64,000 bases of DNA from Adiantum capillus-veneris (GCA_014529385.2 CM043950.1:64746935-64810934), one strand, 5' to 3'; shown: positions 23,309-35,630, counted from the first letter of the stretch. Translations and numbers: made by a program. The notes: generated by a model not told the origin, from the sequence alone.

Positions 23309-23547
23309 CTGGTGCTGTAGAAGTGTAGAGACCAAGGACAGTGAGCAGAGAGAGAGAGTGAGCAGAGAGAGAGATCGAAAGAGAAGAAGAAGAGAGTTTT
23401 AACGTCGTAAGAAACTATGCCAAGAGATCTTAAATATCTATTCCACGTGGAAAGCAAGAATTTTCTTTTTCCCTTCCTTTTTTCTTTTGACCTCCAAACC
23501 AAAGAATCTCTTTAGATTCCAGCTAATGCAAACGTTGGTACTACTTA
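22693..23547 (+). mobile_element. Retroposon-like repeat, copy 1
   Basis: About 855 bp, nearly identical to 24,167-24,934, from GACATGGGTA to GGTACTACTTA. It contains a 72-bp minisatellite (starts about 22,788, 22,860 and 22,932; each TTGCTTTGCCAAGTCCTC...). Because 72 is a multiple of three, several frames stay open and give repetitive arginine/proline/leucine-rich peptides. Copy 1 has longer (GA)n tracts (23,213-23,232; 23,271-23,306) than copy 2. No known protein domain. Confidence 0.75.
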
Positions 23548-24154
23548 TTTTGGTTCTCTCTGAAGAAGAAACAATTACATGTAATAGTCTATAGTTTCAT
23601 GTAATTTGTATTTGCCAGGTGAAGGCTTCACTATCATTTGGCCAAAGATAGACTCATCAAAACTTTGGACGCACATATAAAGTGACACTTCTATCTATCA
23701 AGCCTCTATTTAGTATCTCCTCCTTACTTTCTTACCCTTAATAAACCTCTAACAAAATGTCAAACTCTTGAAAGGAATTGTGGAGCATTGCATAAAGCTT
23801 CTTTTTAACACTTTCCACATGGCAAGCATTACAATGGCATACACATACACAAGACGGTAGTAAAGTTTCAAATTCTTGTCATTTAGTGCCACATCGAAAG
23901 GCCTACCCAAGGTCATAGTAAAGTGCCACGTGGCAATAATGCTTGTCATTTAGTGCCACATGTCAAGGTCTATTCAAGGCCATAGTAAAGTGCTCAACTC
24001 TTGGGAGCAACTGTGGGCAATAATGCTTGCCATTTAGTGTCACAGGGCAAAGGTGATGATAAGTTATAACAACCTACTTTTCTTCCTTTTAGTTTTTGTT
24101 GGAAGCGGGGCATTATTTAGGCATCATGGTATGTAAGTCATTGTGCCTAAGTAC
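23548..24154. repeat. Spacer with a 3-fold degenerate tandem repeat
   Basis: The phrase CTTGTCATTTAGTGCCACAT with following AAGG/CATAGTAAAGTG recurs near 23,875, 23,943 and 24,027. No gene seen. 23,567-23,620 resembles 8331-8395. Confidence 0.6.
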
Positions 24155-24946
24155 TTGATAGTAATTGACATGGGTAGAGACCTACTGGTCCTCTCCATTT
24201 GTTTAGGTCGAATCTTTCAAGATCCCCCTCATCCACCTATTGGCTCCAGTCTCATTCTCCGTTGCTTTGTCAAGTCCTCGCTCTCGCTTTCGTCTCTTGC
24301 ACCTACCCCTGGCTGAGATGCGTGCGCCCCCGCTTGCTTTGCCAAGTCCTCGTCCTCGCTTCCGTCTCTTGCACCTACCCTTGGCTGAGATGCGTGCGTC
24401 CCCCCTTGTTTTGCCAAGTCCTCGCCCCCGCTTCCGTCTCTTGCATCTACCCCTGGCCCTTAGCCCCATCTTCGCCCCTGCTCGTAGTGGTGTAGCGTTG
24501 CTGACAGCATGCCTCTCTTGCAAGCCAGTCAAAGACGACACACAACACTCTCACCCTCACAACCTCAAATCACTGTCCTCCTAAGCTCATGGAACCCATC
24601 GCCTTTCTCAACCTCAGACTGCAATGCACCACACAGTCATAGAAACAATTTTACAATTTTTACTGACCGTCGTCGCCGCGTAATCATGAGAGAGAGAGAG
24701 CTACTAGCAGACACACAGACACACACTGCCTCATGCAGCTGAGAGAGAGAGAGAGAGAGAGAGAAGGAGAAGAAGAAGAGAGTTTTAACGTCGTAGAAAA
24801 CTATGCCAAGAGACCTTAAATATCTATTCCACGTGGAAAGCAAGAATTTTCTTTTTCCCTTCCTTTTTTCTTTTGACCTCCAAACCAAGGAATCTCTTTA
24901 GATTTCAGCTAATGTAAACGTTGGTACTACCTATTTGATAGTAATT
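24155..24946 (+). mobile_element. Retroposon-like repeat, copy 2, with 12-bp target duplication
   Basis: The unit 24,167-24,934 is bracketed by TTGATAGTAATT at 24,155-24,166 and at 24,935-24,946, a perfect 12-bp direct repeat. The body matches copy 1, including the 72-bp minisatellite. A target duplication of that length fits LINE-type target-primed insertion better than an LTR or cut-and-paste element. No LTRs, inverted termini or coding domain are seen. Confidence 0.75.
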
Positions 24947-25113
24947 ATTCCTATTCTTTTAAGAGGGATGCAACCACAACTCTAGTGCCTTATTTACTTC
25001 ATTTTCTTGGAGGTTAGAAATCTTTCTTTGGCATATGTCATCCATAGGCTTAGGAGCAGATGCAGTGTGGGAAAGGCCCACATATTAAGGACATTTGAGC
25101 ATGGACTCCAAAG

Positions 25114-25157
<44 letters not shown>

Positions 25158-26555
25158 ATGCCCCCTCTTTACCATGTATCCATGTTGGAAGAAGCAATGA
25201 TGATTGACAAAGGGGAGATTTGGGAACTTCAACTAGGTCTTCAAGACAACAAAGCCATAGCTATGTTCATGAATTGGAAAAAGAGACAAGACACTCAATT
25301 GGAGGTGAACACTCTAGGGGAAGGGTTTAAATATCTCAATGTAGACTTGTAGAGCTCTCAAGAGATAACAATATTGAGCTGATAAGCCAATGCGTATCAT
25401 GTTGTTTATTTCGACGCTTATTTGAAGGTTTATTCCGACGTCCACTATAACGATGGTCATTCCGATGCTACGATGTTGGCGTCTCTTGCGAGGCCTATGT
25501 CAACGTTTTTTTGTTTAAAAAGTAACTTCGTTTCGTTGGTACCTGCGCTGATTTTTGCGCGACGTCTTGTAATGTTAGGATAAGCTTATACCAATCTAAA
25601 ACTGTTATAAGATTAATTTGTATTTTAAAAAGGAAGCAAGATTGTTTAATGAATGACAGTCTAGGATAACAATCCACAACAAAGAAATACTAGTATGTAA
25701 CCTGCATGTTGTTATGGGCAAGAAGAAGTATGGTTCAATTTTGGTAATCCCTCCCACCTCTAAGGTGACAACATGTGCACTTATTCTCTATGCATGAGAT
25801 CAAGGTAGTGACAACCATATCTTTAATGTTGCATAATGGAGTTGAGATTACAGATATTTCCGAGTGATAACATAGTTTCATCCTTTAATGTATTTCCTTA
25901 AGTCATTTAGTCATTTGTAATCTAACATCATTTGAAAAGTGCATAGAGAATTGAATCAGCATAATAACTATAGCATGTGGTTGATCTCCGTATACTATAA
26001 GAGTGATCTCCGTATACTATAAGAGTGCATTATTAATTCCATTGAGGCTTCTATATTTGTGAGAAAACCATAGCTCTCACTACTCTCTATGTATACATAA
26101 GCCAAAAAAAGTTTGAGCATTCTCATGTAATGGGATAAAAACATGAAAAATGGATAGAGTTTACAAAAGCACAAATTCCATAAATGTATGAAAACCTACA
26201 ACAAAGGCAATGCTCAATTTTGACATTTTTAGTGTTTCTTTTGAAAAAAACAACCCAAATGCGATGCCAATGGGCCTGAAAAACCAAAAGATTTTATTTA
26301 GGATTGACATTGTACACTCCATGTAAAATGTCAAAAATTCTAGAAAACAAATGAGACAATTAGTTTTTTCTCTTTAAATGCAAACAAGAATTAGCTTCAT
26401 CTATAACCCTTCAGAGAACCATATACTCACATATAGGCAATCCAATAGCAAACAACACCCAAAACTCGAGCAAATCTCTAGGGTGAGTCCCTTTGCCTTC
26501 GAGCTTTTAGATTTTCACACACCAATATCCACACCAGAATTGTGTACTTTCAAAG
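24947..26555. other. Spacer, no confident gene
   Basis: (CT)n 25,117-25,154. A 22-bp unit GATCTCCGTATACTATAAGAGT is duplicated at about 25,984-26,027. The open frame 25,095-25,352 contains the CT tract and then about 60 residues without a recognisable domain. Confidence 0.5.
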
Positions 26556-29060
26556 TTCACTCTAATAAATGTCGTGCTTGGCAATGCCTTGGTCGATATG
26601 TATGCCAAATGTGGTGCACTTTAGAAAGCACATAAACTGCTTGAGGAGCTTCCTGTCCAAATGTCCTCTCTTGTAGTGCATTGATTGCAAGATATGCACA
26701 ACACGAGCAGGTCCATAAATCTCTAGGCTATTTTTATCGGATGCAAAGTGAAGGCCTCTCTCTTGATGCACTCACTTATGCACATCTCTCATGATGCAAT
26801 TACATACGCGTGCATCTTGAAGGTATGTGGCTCTACGCAAGATGTTGATATGGGCATAAAAATTCACGTTGATACTCTTAGTCATGGGCTGTAAAAAAAA
26901 GATGATATGGGAGAGCTTACTGTTGAGTGGCACCCTTTGGAATGCAATGATTTCAGGTTACTTGAAAAGAATGCATGCTTGGGGAACATGTTGGTGAGTA
27001 TGAAAATCAAGTGTGGTGCACCTGTCATGGTGCAACAAGTGTTTCACGAGCTTCCTATGCAGGATGTTCTCTGATTACAGGATATATCCAACAGGGGAAG
27101 GGCTAGGAAATGAGTATTCCTTTTGTGAGATCACTTAAACACTGTGCTGAGAAGAAGGATTTGTACCAAGGCAGTAAATTCAAGCTGATATTTGCAATAG
27201 TGGATTACTTGAAATGAACGCATGCTTGGGGAACATATTGGTCAATATGCATGTCAAGTGCAGTGCACCTGCCATGGTGCAACAAGTCATTGACTCCATT
27301 CATGTGAGGGATGTTGTCTCTATTTGTAGGATATGCCCAACAAGGGCAAGGCTAGGAAACGAGTATTTATTTTGTGAGCTCACTTAAAGACTCTGCTGAG
27401 AAGAAGGATTTGTACCAAGGTAGTAGGATTCATGCTAATATTTGTGATAGTGGGTTACTTGAAAAGAACACATACTTGGGGAACATGTTGGTCAGTATGT
27501 ATGTGAAGTGGGTGCACTTGTCATGGCACAACAAGTATTTGACGAACTTCCTATGCGGGATGTTGTCTCTGATTGCAAGATATACCCAACAAGGGCAAGG
27601 CCAGGAAAATAGTATTTCTTACCAAGGTAGTGAAATTCATGCTAATATTTGCGGTAGTGGATTACTTGAAAAAAACACATACTTGGGGAACATGTTGGTC
27701 GGTGCACCTCTCATGGTGCAAGAAGTCTTTGATGAGATTCCTATGCGGGATGACATCTCTAATTACAGGATATGCCCAGTAGAGGCAGGGCCACAAAACA
27801 AGTATTTCTTTCGTGATCCCACTTAAAGATTGTGTTGAAAAGAAGGTTTGTACCAAGTCTGTAGGATTCATGCTAATATTCACGATAGTGGGTTACTTGA
27901 AACGAACACATATTTGGGGAACATGTTGGTCAGTATGTATGTCAAGTGCGGTGCATCTGTCATGGCACAATAAGTCTTTGACATGCTTCCTGTGCGAGAT
28001 GTTGTCTCTGATTGCAGGATATGCCCAATAGAGGCAAGGCCAGAAAACAAGTATTTCTTTTGTGAGATCACTTAAAGAATGTGCTGAGAAGAAGGATTTG
28101 TACCAAGGCAGTAAAATTCATGCTAATATTCGCGATAGTGGATTACTTGAAAAGAACACATACTTTGGAAAGATGTTGGTCGGTGCAAGAAGTCTTTGAT
28201 GAGATTCCTATGCGGGATGTCATCTTTGCTTGCAGGATTAGGGGTAGGGCTAGGAAACAAGTATTTCTTTTATGAGTGCAGTTAAAGACTATGTTGAGAA
28301 GAAGTATTTGTACCAAGGCAGCTCGGGGGGGGGGGGGGGGGGGGTCACTTGATAATCATGTGACTATCACATGAGTGCAACAGAAGGGGTTATTAACTTT
28401 CATTATTTTTCACATTTTCACATATAGAAGGGTACCTTAAAATGGAGTTGGAAAAAAAAATTACACATTAAATAGGAAAAGGATCTATTCACTTTTTCAA
28501 AATTCACAAATAAGGAGTTTTAGAATTAGTCCTTAAACGCATGTGATATACATAATTTATACATAGTGACAACCCCCCCCCCCCCAGCAAGGCAATAGGA
28601 TTCATGTTGATATTTTCAATAGTGGGTTACTTAAAACAAACACATGCTTGGGAAACATGATGGTCAGTATGTATGTCAAATGAGGTGCAGCTACCATGGT
28701 GCAACAAGTCTTTGACGAGATTCCTATGCTAGATTTCTTGTCCGAATATAGAATGTGCCCAAAAGGGGTAGCACAAGGAAATCTGGGCTTTTTTCAGGAG
28801 ATGTGAAGCAAGGGCCTATCTCCAGATGCAATCAGGTGCATTTTGAAGGCACGTGGATTTATGCAAGATGCTGATATGGGCATAAAAATTGTTAATCAGG
28901 GGGTTTTCGAAAAAGATGTCATATGTGGCAATACCTTGGTTGGCATGTTTGGTAAATGTGGTGCACTTCAAAGAGCACCAGTACTGCTTGATGAGCTTAC
29001 TTTCCGGAGTGTGGGCTCTTGGAAGGCACTGATTGCAAGATTTTTCCCATAAGTCAAGGC
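26556..29060 (+). pseudogene. PPR-protein pseudogene with post-inactivation repeat array
   Basis: Fragments of plant PLS-type pentatricopeptide repeats run along the plus strand. Near 26,570 it reads GNALVDMYAKCGAL, stop, KAHKLLEELPV. 28,843-29,052 reads DVICGNTLVGMFGKCGALQR. Between them, 27,150-28,320 is an array of units starting TTTGTACCAAGGCAG (27,161; 27,410; about 27,620 shortened; 27,848; 28,098; 28,308; resumes 28,588), each encoding GLLEKNTYLGNMLVSMYVK-like text. All array units lack the same ~11 bp just before the GATTGCAGGATATGCCCAA block; the copy near 29,010-29,040 keeps it (TGGAAGGCACT). Many stops and frameshifts are present. PPR proteins of this type normally act in organellar RNA processing or editing; this copy cannot. 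Confidence 0.8.
28321..28587. mobile_element. MITE with G-run/C-run termini in the PPR array
   Basis: It starts GCTC then about 20 G then TCAC, and ends GTGACAA then about 14 C then AG. CAAGGCA at 28,314-28,320 and 28,588-28,594 is a 7-bp direct flanking repeat. It interrupts the array unit exactly at the conserved TACCAAGGCAG motif. The interior is AT-rich and non-coding. Confidence 0.75.
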
Positions 29061-30864
29061 TAGAAAGCTTTAGTCTGCTTTTAGAAGATGTGAAGTGATG
29101 GCCTCTCTCTTAATTGCAGGATTTGCTTCAAGAGGGAAGTGCCAAAAAGCTCTAGGCTATTTTTAGTAGATGTAAAGCAAGGGCTCTTGGAGAAATATTT
29201 CGTGCTTGAAGGTGTTTTGATCGATATATATGCGAGATGGAGTGCCCCAAACACTATGAATTTGTTTATGTGTGTGGGTATGAGCTTACAAACGGACAAT
29301 AAAACCGATTCAACATGCCCTGAAACCAAGAACATCAGAAGTAGTGCAAGTAATGGTAGGCATGATAGCAAAAGTGAATTTGATAGTCGACATGTTTGCA
29401 GAAGTCGTAGAATGACGATGGTAGAACGTATATTGGTGGGAAGGTGGTGAAACAATGTAAGGTAGTTCTAGTAGCGGATCCATTTAAGATTGTGCATTGA
29501 TCCACACGATCAGTACCAAAGGTACAATTATACTCTGTATTTTGATTTCCTTATGTGATCCAAAAAGTACTTAGATCGCATCACGTACATATCAAAAAAA
29601 TGAATTTACATCATTTTCATTCAAAAGATTGTAGATGAATGTGACAAGGGCTGAATAATTTTTGTGATGCCCAACAAAGGGACACATGGACGATACACCA
29701 CAGCATGGCAACACAGAATGATACATGTCTTCATAAAACATTGGTAATGAGTTCTTCCTTGTACAATTGTAGTATATTTACAATAACAAAGTCCCTCCAA
29801 CACTGGAGGAGAAGCATAAGTCCCTCTTCAACACTAGAGGGGATAAAAGTGGCGGGGAAAAGGCACGTTCCCTACAACATTATTATAAGTGTGGAGAATG
29901 GTGCCAACTCCACACCATACATACGTATGGTTTTTTCTTCTTTTTTTCTATGGTCACTATCATTGCAAATGCATGAAATGCATCTCTATCCATTTTTATT
30001 ATAATGTGAAAGTTTTCACATCCATGCATCTTTTAATGCAAAATCTTATTTGTTATGTGATGTCATAGAGTTTTTGGCAAAAGCTTTGAGGAGAGATGCT
30101 ATGGAACCTTTAGAATAAGAGACGATATGAGGTGAAAGGTACAACATTGCTCCTCTTTTTAAATTCACACCATTTCTACAGTGAATCAATCAATGCATAC
30201 TAGTTTATCTTTTCTCCCTTAATTAGCTACACTTGCATATCTATAGCTTGCTTGCATGGCGGATGCAACCGGACACCTCCCGTAAACCTCCACCAATAGC
30301 CATCAATCCTACCCACTTACAAGGTGCAGTTATCATTACGTCAATCACCGCCACCTTGAGGGAAAGTAGTTACCTGAGGGAAAATGAAGCTCACAATAGA
30401 GGAGGTTGAGAAGGACAAGTTTCATCGTGATCGTTCTACAATCATAACTAAAATCAAAAACCTTCACCTCCTTTTTGAAGCGCACCTCCAACATTCGTGA
30501 GCCCAAAGACATCCTTTTTTTCTTGGTCATTCAATACCCACCAAGAGACAAATGCATCTTGAAACCAACCACCTTGAGATGTTCAGGTGACACTGATTAC
30601 TCCCTACCTCTCATAGACCATGAGTCGAGTGATTATGAAACTTCACAGTTGTACAATCAAGGGAAAAGTTATTTTTAGTGTATGCTAAAGCTTTAAATTG
30701 AGCTATTTGTTTTTCGATATCAAGCCAGAATGGGTGAGACTTTAACAATCTCGCTATGATCTTAAGATCATACTAATTGTGTCCGATATTATCTAAGTCT
30801 AACCGAAGAGAATGGTATTTAGTCTCACTATTTTTTTTGGTTAAAATTTGTCTTGTAAAATTGC
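29061..30864. other. Spacer, last PPR traces then nothing recognised
   Basis: 29,139-29,260 has weak PPR-like text (LIDIYARWSAPN). After that no domain is seen. A ~33-bp unit (TCCCTCCAACACTGGAGG / TCCCTCTTCAACACTAGAGG) is duplicated at 29,791-29,842. Confidence 0.5.
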
Positions 30865-31300
30865 TTGATCATTGTTGGAACTCCTACTTCACAGATACAA
30901 GAAGGGATCAGAGAGCTAGAAAAGCCTCAGTTAAACATGGGACCAATACCCCTAAACAAGATAGTGGAGTATTGTGAAGCCAAGGATGGAAATACTACGC
31001 TTCTCATTGAGTTTCAAGGTGTTACAACCACAAAAATTCTTGACAATGGAGTTGGGGTAGACATCGCTACTAAAGAAACATGGAAAAAATGTACCTTGAG
31101 GCCACAAGGATGAAATTTCAATTAGCGAATGGTTATATGGAGAAACCCCTAGGGATTATGGAGAAGGTAGTTGTTATTACTTGCAGCATAGAGTATGAGC
31201 ATACCTTTGCTATAGTAGATTTTGCAAGAAGACAGTCTCTGAACAACCCAAAAAAGATGAATTGACACAAGTAGACGAAGAGGAGTTGTTTTACAACTCA
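30865..31300 (+). pseudogene. Element A retropepsin-like domain 1
   Basis: IPLNKIVEYCEAKDGNTT, then KILDNGVGVDIATKETW (active-site triad position reads D-N-G), then after a frame change LANGYMEKPLGIMEK and IEYEHTFAIVDFA. The same order appears in element B at about 41,280-41,660, where the triad is DSG. The domain is broken by a frameshift near 31,095. An acidic tail (DEEELFYNSPNHLERDEDED) leads towards RT. 31,400-31,860 has no recognisable domain and may hold an insertion; CACTACAAAAA at 31,804 is CACTA-like. Confidence 0.65.
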
Positions 31301-31984
31301 CCAAACCATCTTGAGCGAGATGAGGATGAAGATAATGAATGTACTAACAATCCGAGTGAACCAGAGAAAATAATAGCGGATTTAGGTTCTATGACTCTCC
31401 AAATAAAAACCTAGATGTCAACAATCTATAAGAGCAAGAGAGCTGAACACAAGGCTAGAGAGAATCTGATGCCTAGAATAAGAGGCAAAACACAAATTTT
31501 GATGTTTTCAAAAGTTAAAGATAGTGTTAAGGACCAAGTTTCATAGAGATTTTCTAGAGCTTGAGATCCAAAAACACAACACAACATAAGAAACCTGAGA
31601 AAAAAGACTCAAAACTAAAACAAAACCAAAGAAACAAAAGAACCAAGACCAGATGAGTTCGGAGAAACTAAATGAACCAAAGTTGAGAGAAAGAAGAAAT
31701 ACAGAGATCTCAAGAAAACCCTAAGGGAAGAGTGGACAACGGAAATAGAGAGTGGTGAAGAAGTGAGTGAGAAAAATGATGACAAAATGAGTGTGCCTTT
31801 CCACTACAAAAAACACATTATCTAACAGATAAAGTTACTGATAACACAACCTCGACATAGCCCGTACGAGAGCGAAAGGCCAAGGAGTCTTATGATGGGC
31901 CAAAGGATGTAAAGAAGATAGAATTGACAGAGCTAGGAGAAGAGCCAAGCCTAGTTTACATAGCAACTGATCTGAGTCCGAGAG

Positions 31985-33500
31985 GAGAAGCTCATAAGCC
32001 TTCTCAAGGAGTACAAGGACGTGTTTTCTTGGTCATATAAATACTTAAAGGGAGTAGATTCAACAATATACCAACACATGATCCCATTAAAACTTGATGC
32101 AAAGCCTAGAAAAAAGTTATTTACACGTATAATGATACATCTGCTAAGCGCATTAAGGAAGAGATTGATAAACTAAAGAAAACCGAGTTCATTTATGAGA
32201 TAGAACACACTGACTAGGTATCTCCAATTGTGGTAGTTCCCAAGAATAATGTTAGACTTCGAGTGTGTGTCAATCTCAAGAAGGTTAATGTAGCCACAAT
32301 AAGGGATAATTATCCATTACCTATCATTGAACATGTTCAGAATGAGTGGCAGGCAAGCGGACATATTCCTTCTTAGATGGATTCTCTGGCTACAATCAGC
32401 TTGCAATCGCTTCTGAAGATCAATATAAGTCAAGATATTCCACCAAGTGGGGTATATATGCATATAGGGTAATGCCGTTTGGATTGACCAATTCCCCAGC
32501 AACATTCAAGAGATTAATGACACATGCTTTTAAAGAATACTTGAGGATATTCTTGGAAATTTATATGGATGATCTATGTGTACACTCTCTCTTGAGAGAT
32601 GAACATACAAAACACTCTCTCTCTTGAGACATGAATGTACAAAACACCTCAAAGAAAATTCAAGAAGTGCAGGACATATAGGATCTACCTTAACCCAAAA
32701 AAGTGTGTATTCATGGGTAGACAAGGTAGAATCCTGGGACATATTTTCTTAGAAAATGGCATATCTATGGATTTGCATAAGATAAAAGTGATTGTAGAGA
32801 TGCCTAGACCAAACAACACAAAGCATGTACAATGCTTTATGGGACAATGTAGTTATGATAGGAAGTTTATATACATGTATGCGGCCATTTCTCAGCCCCT
32901 ATATAGACTTATAGTAGTCTTTAAATGGACATAAGAGTTTGAGGAGTCGTTTAAAAAGTTGAAGAAAGCACTCACATCTGCTTCAATTTTAAAAGAATCA
33001 GATTAGAAAAAGATCTTTCATGTTCGCATTGATGCTTTGGCATTTGTTCTAGGAGAAGGAAATATGGATCTCCCAGTCTGTTATGCCATCAGAGAGCTTA
33101 ACAATTTTGAAAAGAACTACATCACCACTGAAGGCTAGGGATGATATATGCTATTAAGAAACTTTGGTATTATCTCCTTGCCAACTAGTTTGTGTTTTTT
33201 ATTGATTATCAAGTCCTCTTATACCTTGTAAACAAATCATGAAATACCGGACTCATTGTACGATGGTTTATCATATTGCTGGAGTTTGATTTTACAGTAG
33301 TGGTTAAAAAGGAAAAGACATATCTTTAAGCAGATCATGTGTCCAGATTGCCAAATGGAGAAGCTCCAGAAGGCGTAGAGGATGACATCCCTGATGCGTA
33401 TCTTTTTAATGTTGAAATGGTACCTAAGTGGCCTCAGGAGATAATCAGTTTACTATGCTATGGAGGAGAATTTGATACGACTGAGAAAGAATTTAAATGA
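31985..33500 (+). pseudogene. Element A reverse transcriptase / RNase H
   Basis: LLKEYKDVFSWSYKYLKGV, then VVVPKNNVRLRVCVNLKKVN (about 32,230-32,290). 32,346-32,627 holds YSFLDGFSGYNQLAIA, YRVMPFGLTNSPATFKRL and the catalytic box IYMDDLCVHS. 32,680-32,934 holds NPKKCVFMGRQGRILGH and CFMGQCSYDRKFIYMYA. RNase H follows near 33,010-33,360 (RIDALAFVLGEGNMDLPV, LNNFEKNYITTEG, ADHVSRLPNGEAPEGVEDD). At least four stops and several frame changes make it inactive. The domain order RT-RH-IN is that of Ty3/gypsy. Confidence 0.85.
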
Positions 33501-33639
33501 CAGACAGTTTGGCAATCCAATAATTTTCAATTAATCAGCAGAGATGTTTGTATCATTTTGGCCTAGATAACACTTTACGATTATGCATAAGTCTAGAAGA
33601 ATACAATTTCTATCTTTTAGAAGCACATGTTCAGGACTG

Positions 33640-34688
33640 AGCATTTAAAAACATACTAGCGCTTGAACAATTAGGAGTTCATCGGCCAAATATGCGTGTT
33701 GATGTTCATGAGTATGCTACTAACTGTGTTACATGCAGGCCTAAGCCACCAGGAGAACACGCAACACTGTTTTATGTAACATTAGCACCAGAATGGAGCC
33801 AATATATAATTGACTACTTGACAACGCAAACATTTCTTGAAAATACCTCTATAGCACATCAAAGATCTATAGAGATAGAGGCTCGAGACTTCACATTGAT
33901 AGAAAATTAGCTCTATAAGAGAGGAAAAGTGCAACAAAGAGCACGCATCTCTCAATCTTAGAGCATGCACATGGAGGAATAAGTGGAGGGCCATTTCTCA
34001 TGGGACAAGACAACAAAAAATGTCTTAACCGCGGGAATATGGTGGCCTACATTACATATAGTTGATGAAGAATACAATTAAAGATGTGATGCTTGCTAGC
34101 ATCCCAAAGTGCAAACAATAAAGAGAGATGAGATGCAGTTAAGGCCAATGATGGAAGATAAATTTTTCGCTAAGTGGGGTATATACTTTGTAGGCCCAAT
34201 ACCCGCTTACAAGATTCATACCCAATACGTCATTGTTGCTATGGACCATCTCACTAAATGGGCTGAAGCTAAAGCCACACAGAAAACCAATGCAAGGACC
34301 ATTGCATTGTTTCTCTATGAACATGTCTTTGTTAGATATGGTCTACCAATAGAACTTCTTAGTGATTGTGGCACACATTTCATTAATGAAGTTATTGAAA
34401 ATCTTCTAGATATATTCATGGTAATTCATAAGAAGTTGGTTCCATACGATCCACATGCTAATGGATAGGCTGAAGCTACAAACAAGACCCTATGCACAAC
34501 ATAATAGTATCTGATTCAAGGACGGATTGGGATCAACAGTTGCACTCTACATTGTGGGCTTACAGGGTAGCCTATAAGACATCTACTGCAACAACACCAT
34601 ATAATATGGTGTTTGGTCTTATGCTATGTTGCCCCTGGAGTTTTTAATCCCAATGCTAAGGGTAGCTAAGCAACTAGAATGGACAGAC
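33640..34688 (+). pseudogene. Element A integrase, interrupted by element B
   Basis: A zinc-binding part is weak (CDACWHPKVQ near 34,090). 34,139-34,468 holds the core: FAKWGIYFVGPIPAY, where the catalytic aspartate of WGxD is tyrosine; DHLTKWAEAKAT; LLSDCGTHF with the second aspartate; and NG-stop-AEATNKTL with the glutamate after a TAG. The frame is cut at VAKQLEWTD (34,660-34,688) by insertion of element B. Its continuation HELSSRIDDLEKL starts at 56,188. Confidence 0.85.
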
Positions 34689-35612
34689 TGTTTGATGACA
34701 GATCAAACGGGTGCCCAACTGGTCGGACACGAATCCGGACACTACATTTGTACTCTATTATTTTGTCCGAGCTCGGACACTACATTTGTACTATATTATT
34801 ATGTCCGAGCTACCCAAGGTAATGGATCAATTCCCTGAGTTGTAATGCTGTAATGATATTTGTAAAGGTCCATGTAAACCGGCCACTGGCCATTTAGAAT
34901 GCCCTAGGTATAAAGGTCAATAACCTTAATGTGAAAGGAGGCTTATTTTTAGAAGAAGAAGGGAGCTCAAAAAACGTACGCTCAAGCTACGAGCTGCTCC
35001 AAAATTGTAATCGACGCAACTAATGAATGGGTAATCAGTTTTCAAATCTGAAAGTTACATTGTGTTCCTCTCTCTTTGCTCTTTAATTTAAGTGTAAGCA
35101 TTGTCAGTTTTGTTGTGGTTCGCGACTATGCGTCTGTGAGCTATAATTGCAAATTTGAGTGCTTAAATCATTGTTTTTAGTCGTTTTGACCATAGGAGAC
35201 TGTTCTTAGACCATAGGGCGACCTTTGTGGACCAATCTGTTGTAGTTTTCAAGACCTTTTTCATGATGGATCATGATTTTGGTACCTTGTCGGATTGCGA
35301 CCAGACTTGCTAGGATAGTGCCCCTAGGTGTCCTAGACCTCCTCCTAAATTTTTGTTGCATTTCAAGTCCATTCGAGTGCCGAAATGGCGTGATGACCTA
35401 GAGTTATGAGAAAGGACATATGCAGATTTTCCTGATCATTGAGTGTTGGTTTGCTTGTAGAGTTGTTGTGTTTGCTTGTTAAGGTTCACTTCATGAGATT
35501 GACGATCTCATAGAGTCTCCGTGTCCCATCCGAGTCACTTTCCCTGAGTATTGACATTATGTTAGTGCCAGAAAGCTATGCTGCAGACGTGTGTCGCGAC
35601 GACCCGCTAACA
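34689..35612 (+). repeat. Element B 5' LTR
   Basis: 924 bp, TG...CA. It carries a ~38-bp tandem duplication (GGACACTACATTTGTACT at about 34,736 and 34,775) absent from the 3' LTR. TATAAAG at 34,909-34,915 is a likely promoter box. Confidence 0.9.
34909..34915 (+). promoter_or_regulatory. TATA box in element B 5' LTR
   Basis: GGTATAAAGG within a conserved block (GCCCTAGGTATAAAGGTC) present in both LTRs, at 55,483-55,489 in the other. Confidence 0.5.
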
Positions 35613-35630
35613 TTGGTGCCGTTCCAGAGA
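35613..35630 (+). other. Element B primer-binding site
   Basis: TTGGTGCCGTTCCAGAGA directly follows the LTR terminal CA. TGG at the start matches the CCA end of a tRNA. The site type resembles those of plant Ty3/gypsy elements. 35,631-36,080 downstream shows no gene. Confidence 0.65.

Larger units (their letters stand above)
30865..34688 (+). mobile_element. Element A (Ty3/gypsy), upstream part
   Basis: A decayed Ty3/gypsy pol region: protease-like, reverse transcriptase, RNase H, integrase. It is cut at 34,688 by element B and resumes at 56,183. No 5' LTR or gag is recognised upstream, so the 5' end is lost or too degraded. Multiple stops and frame changes occur throughout. Confidence 0.85.
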
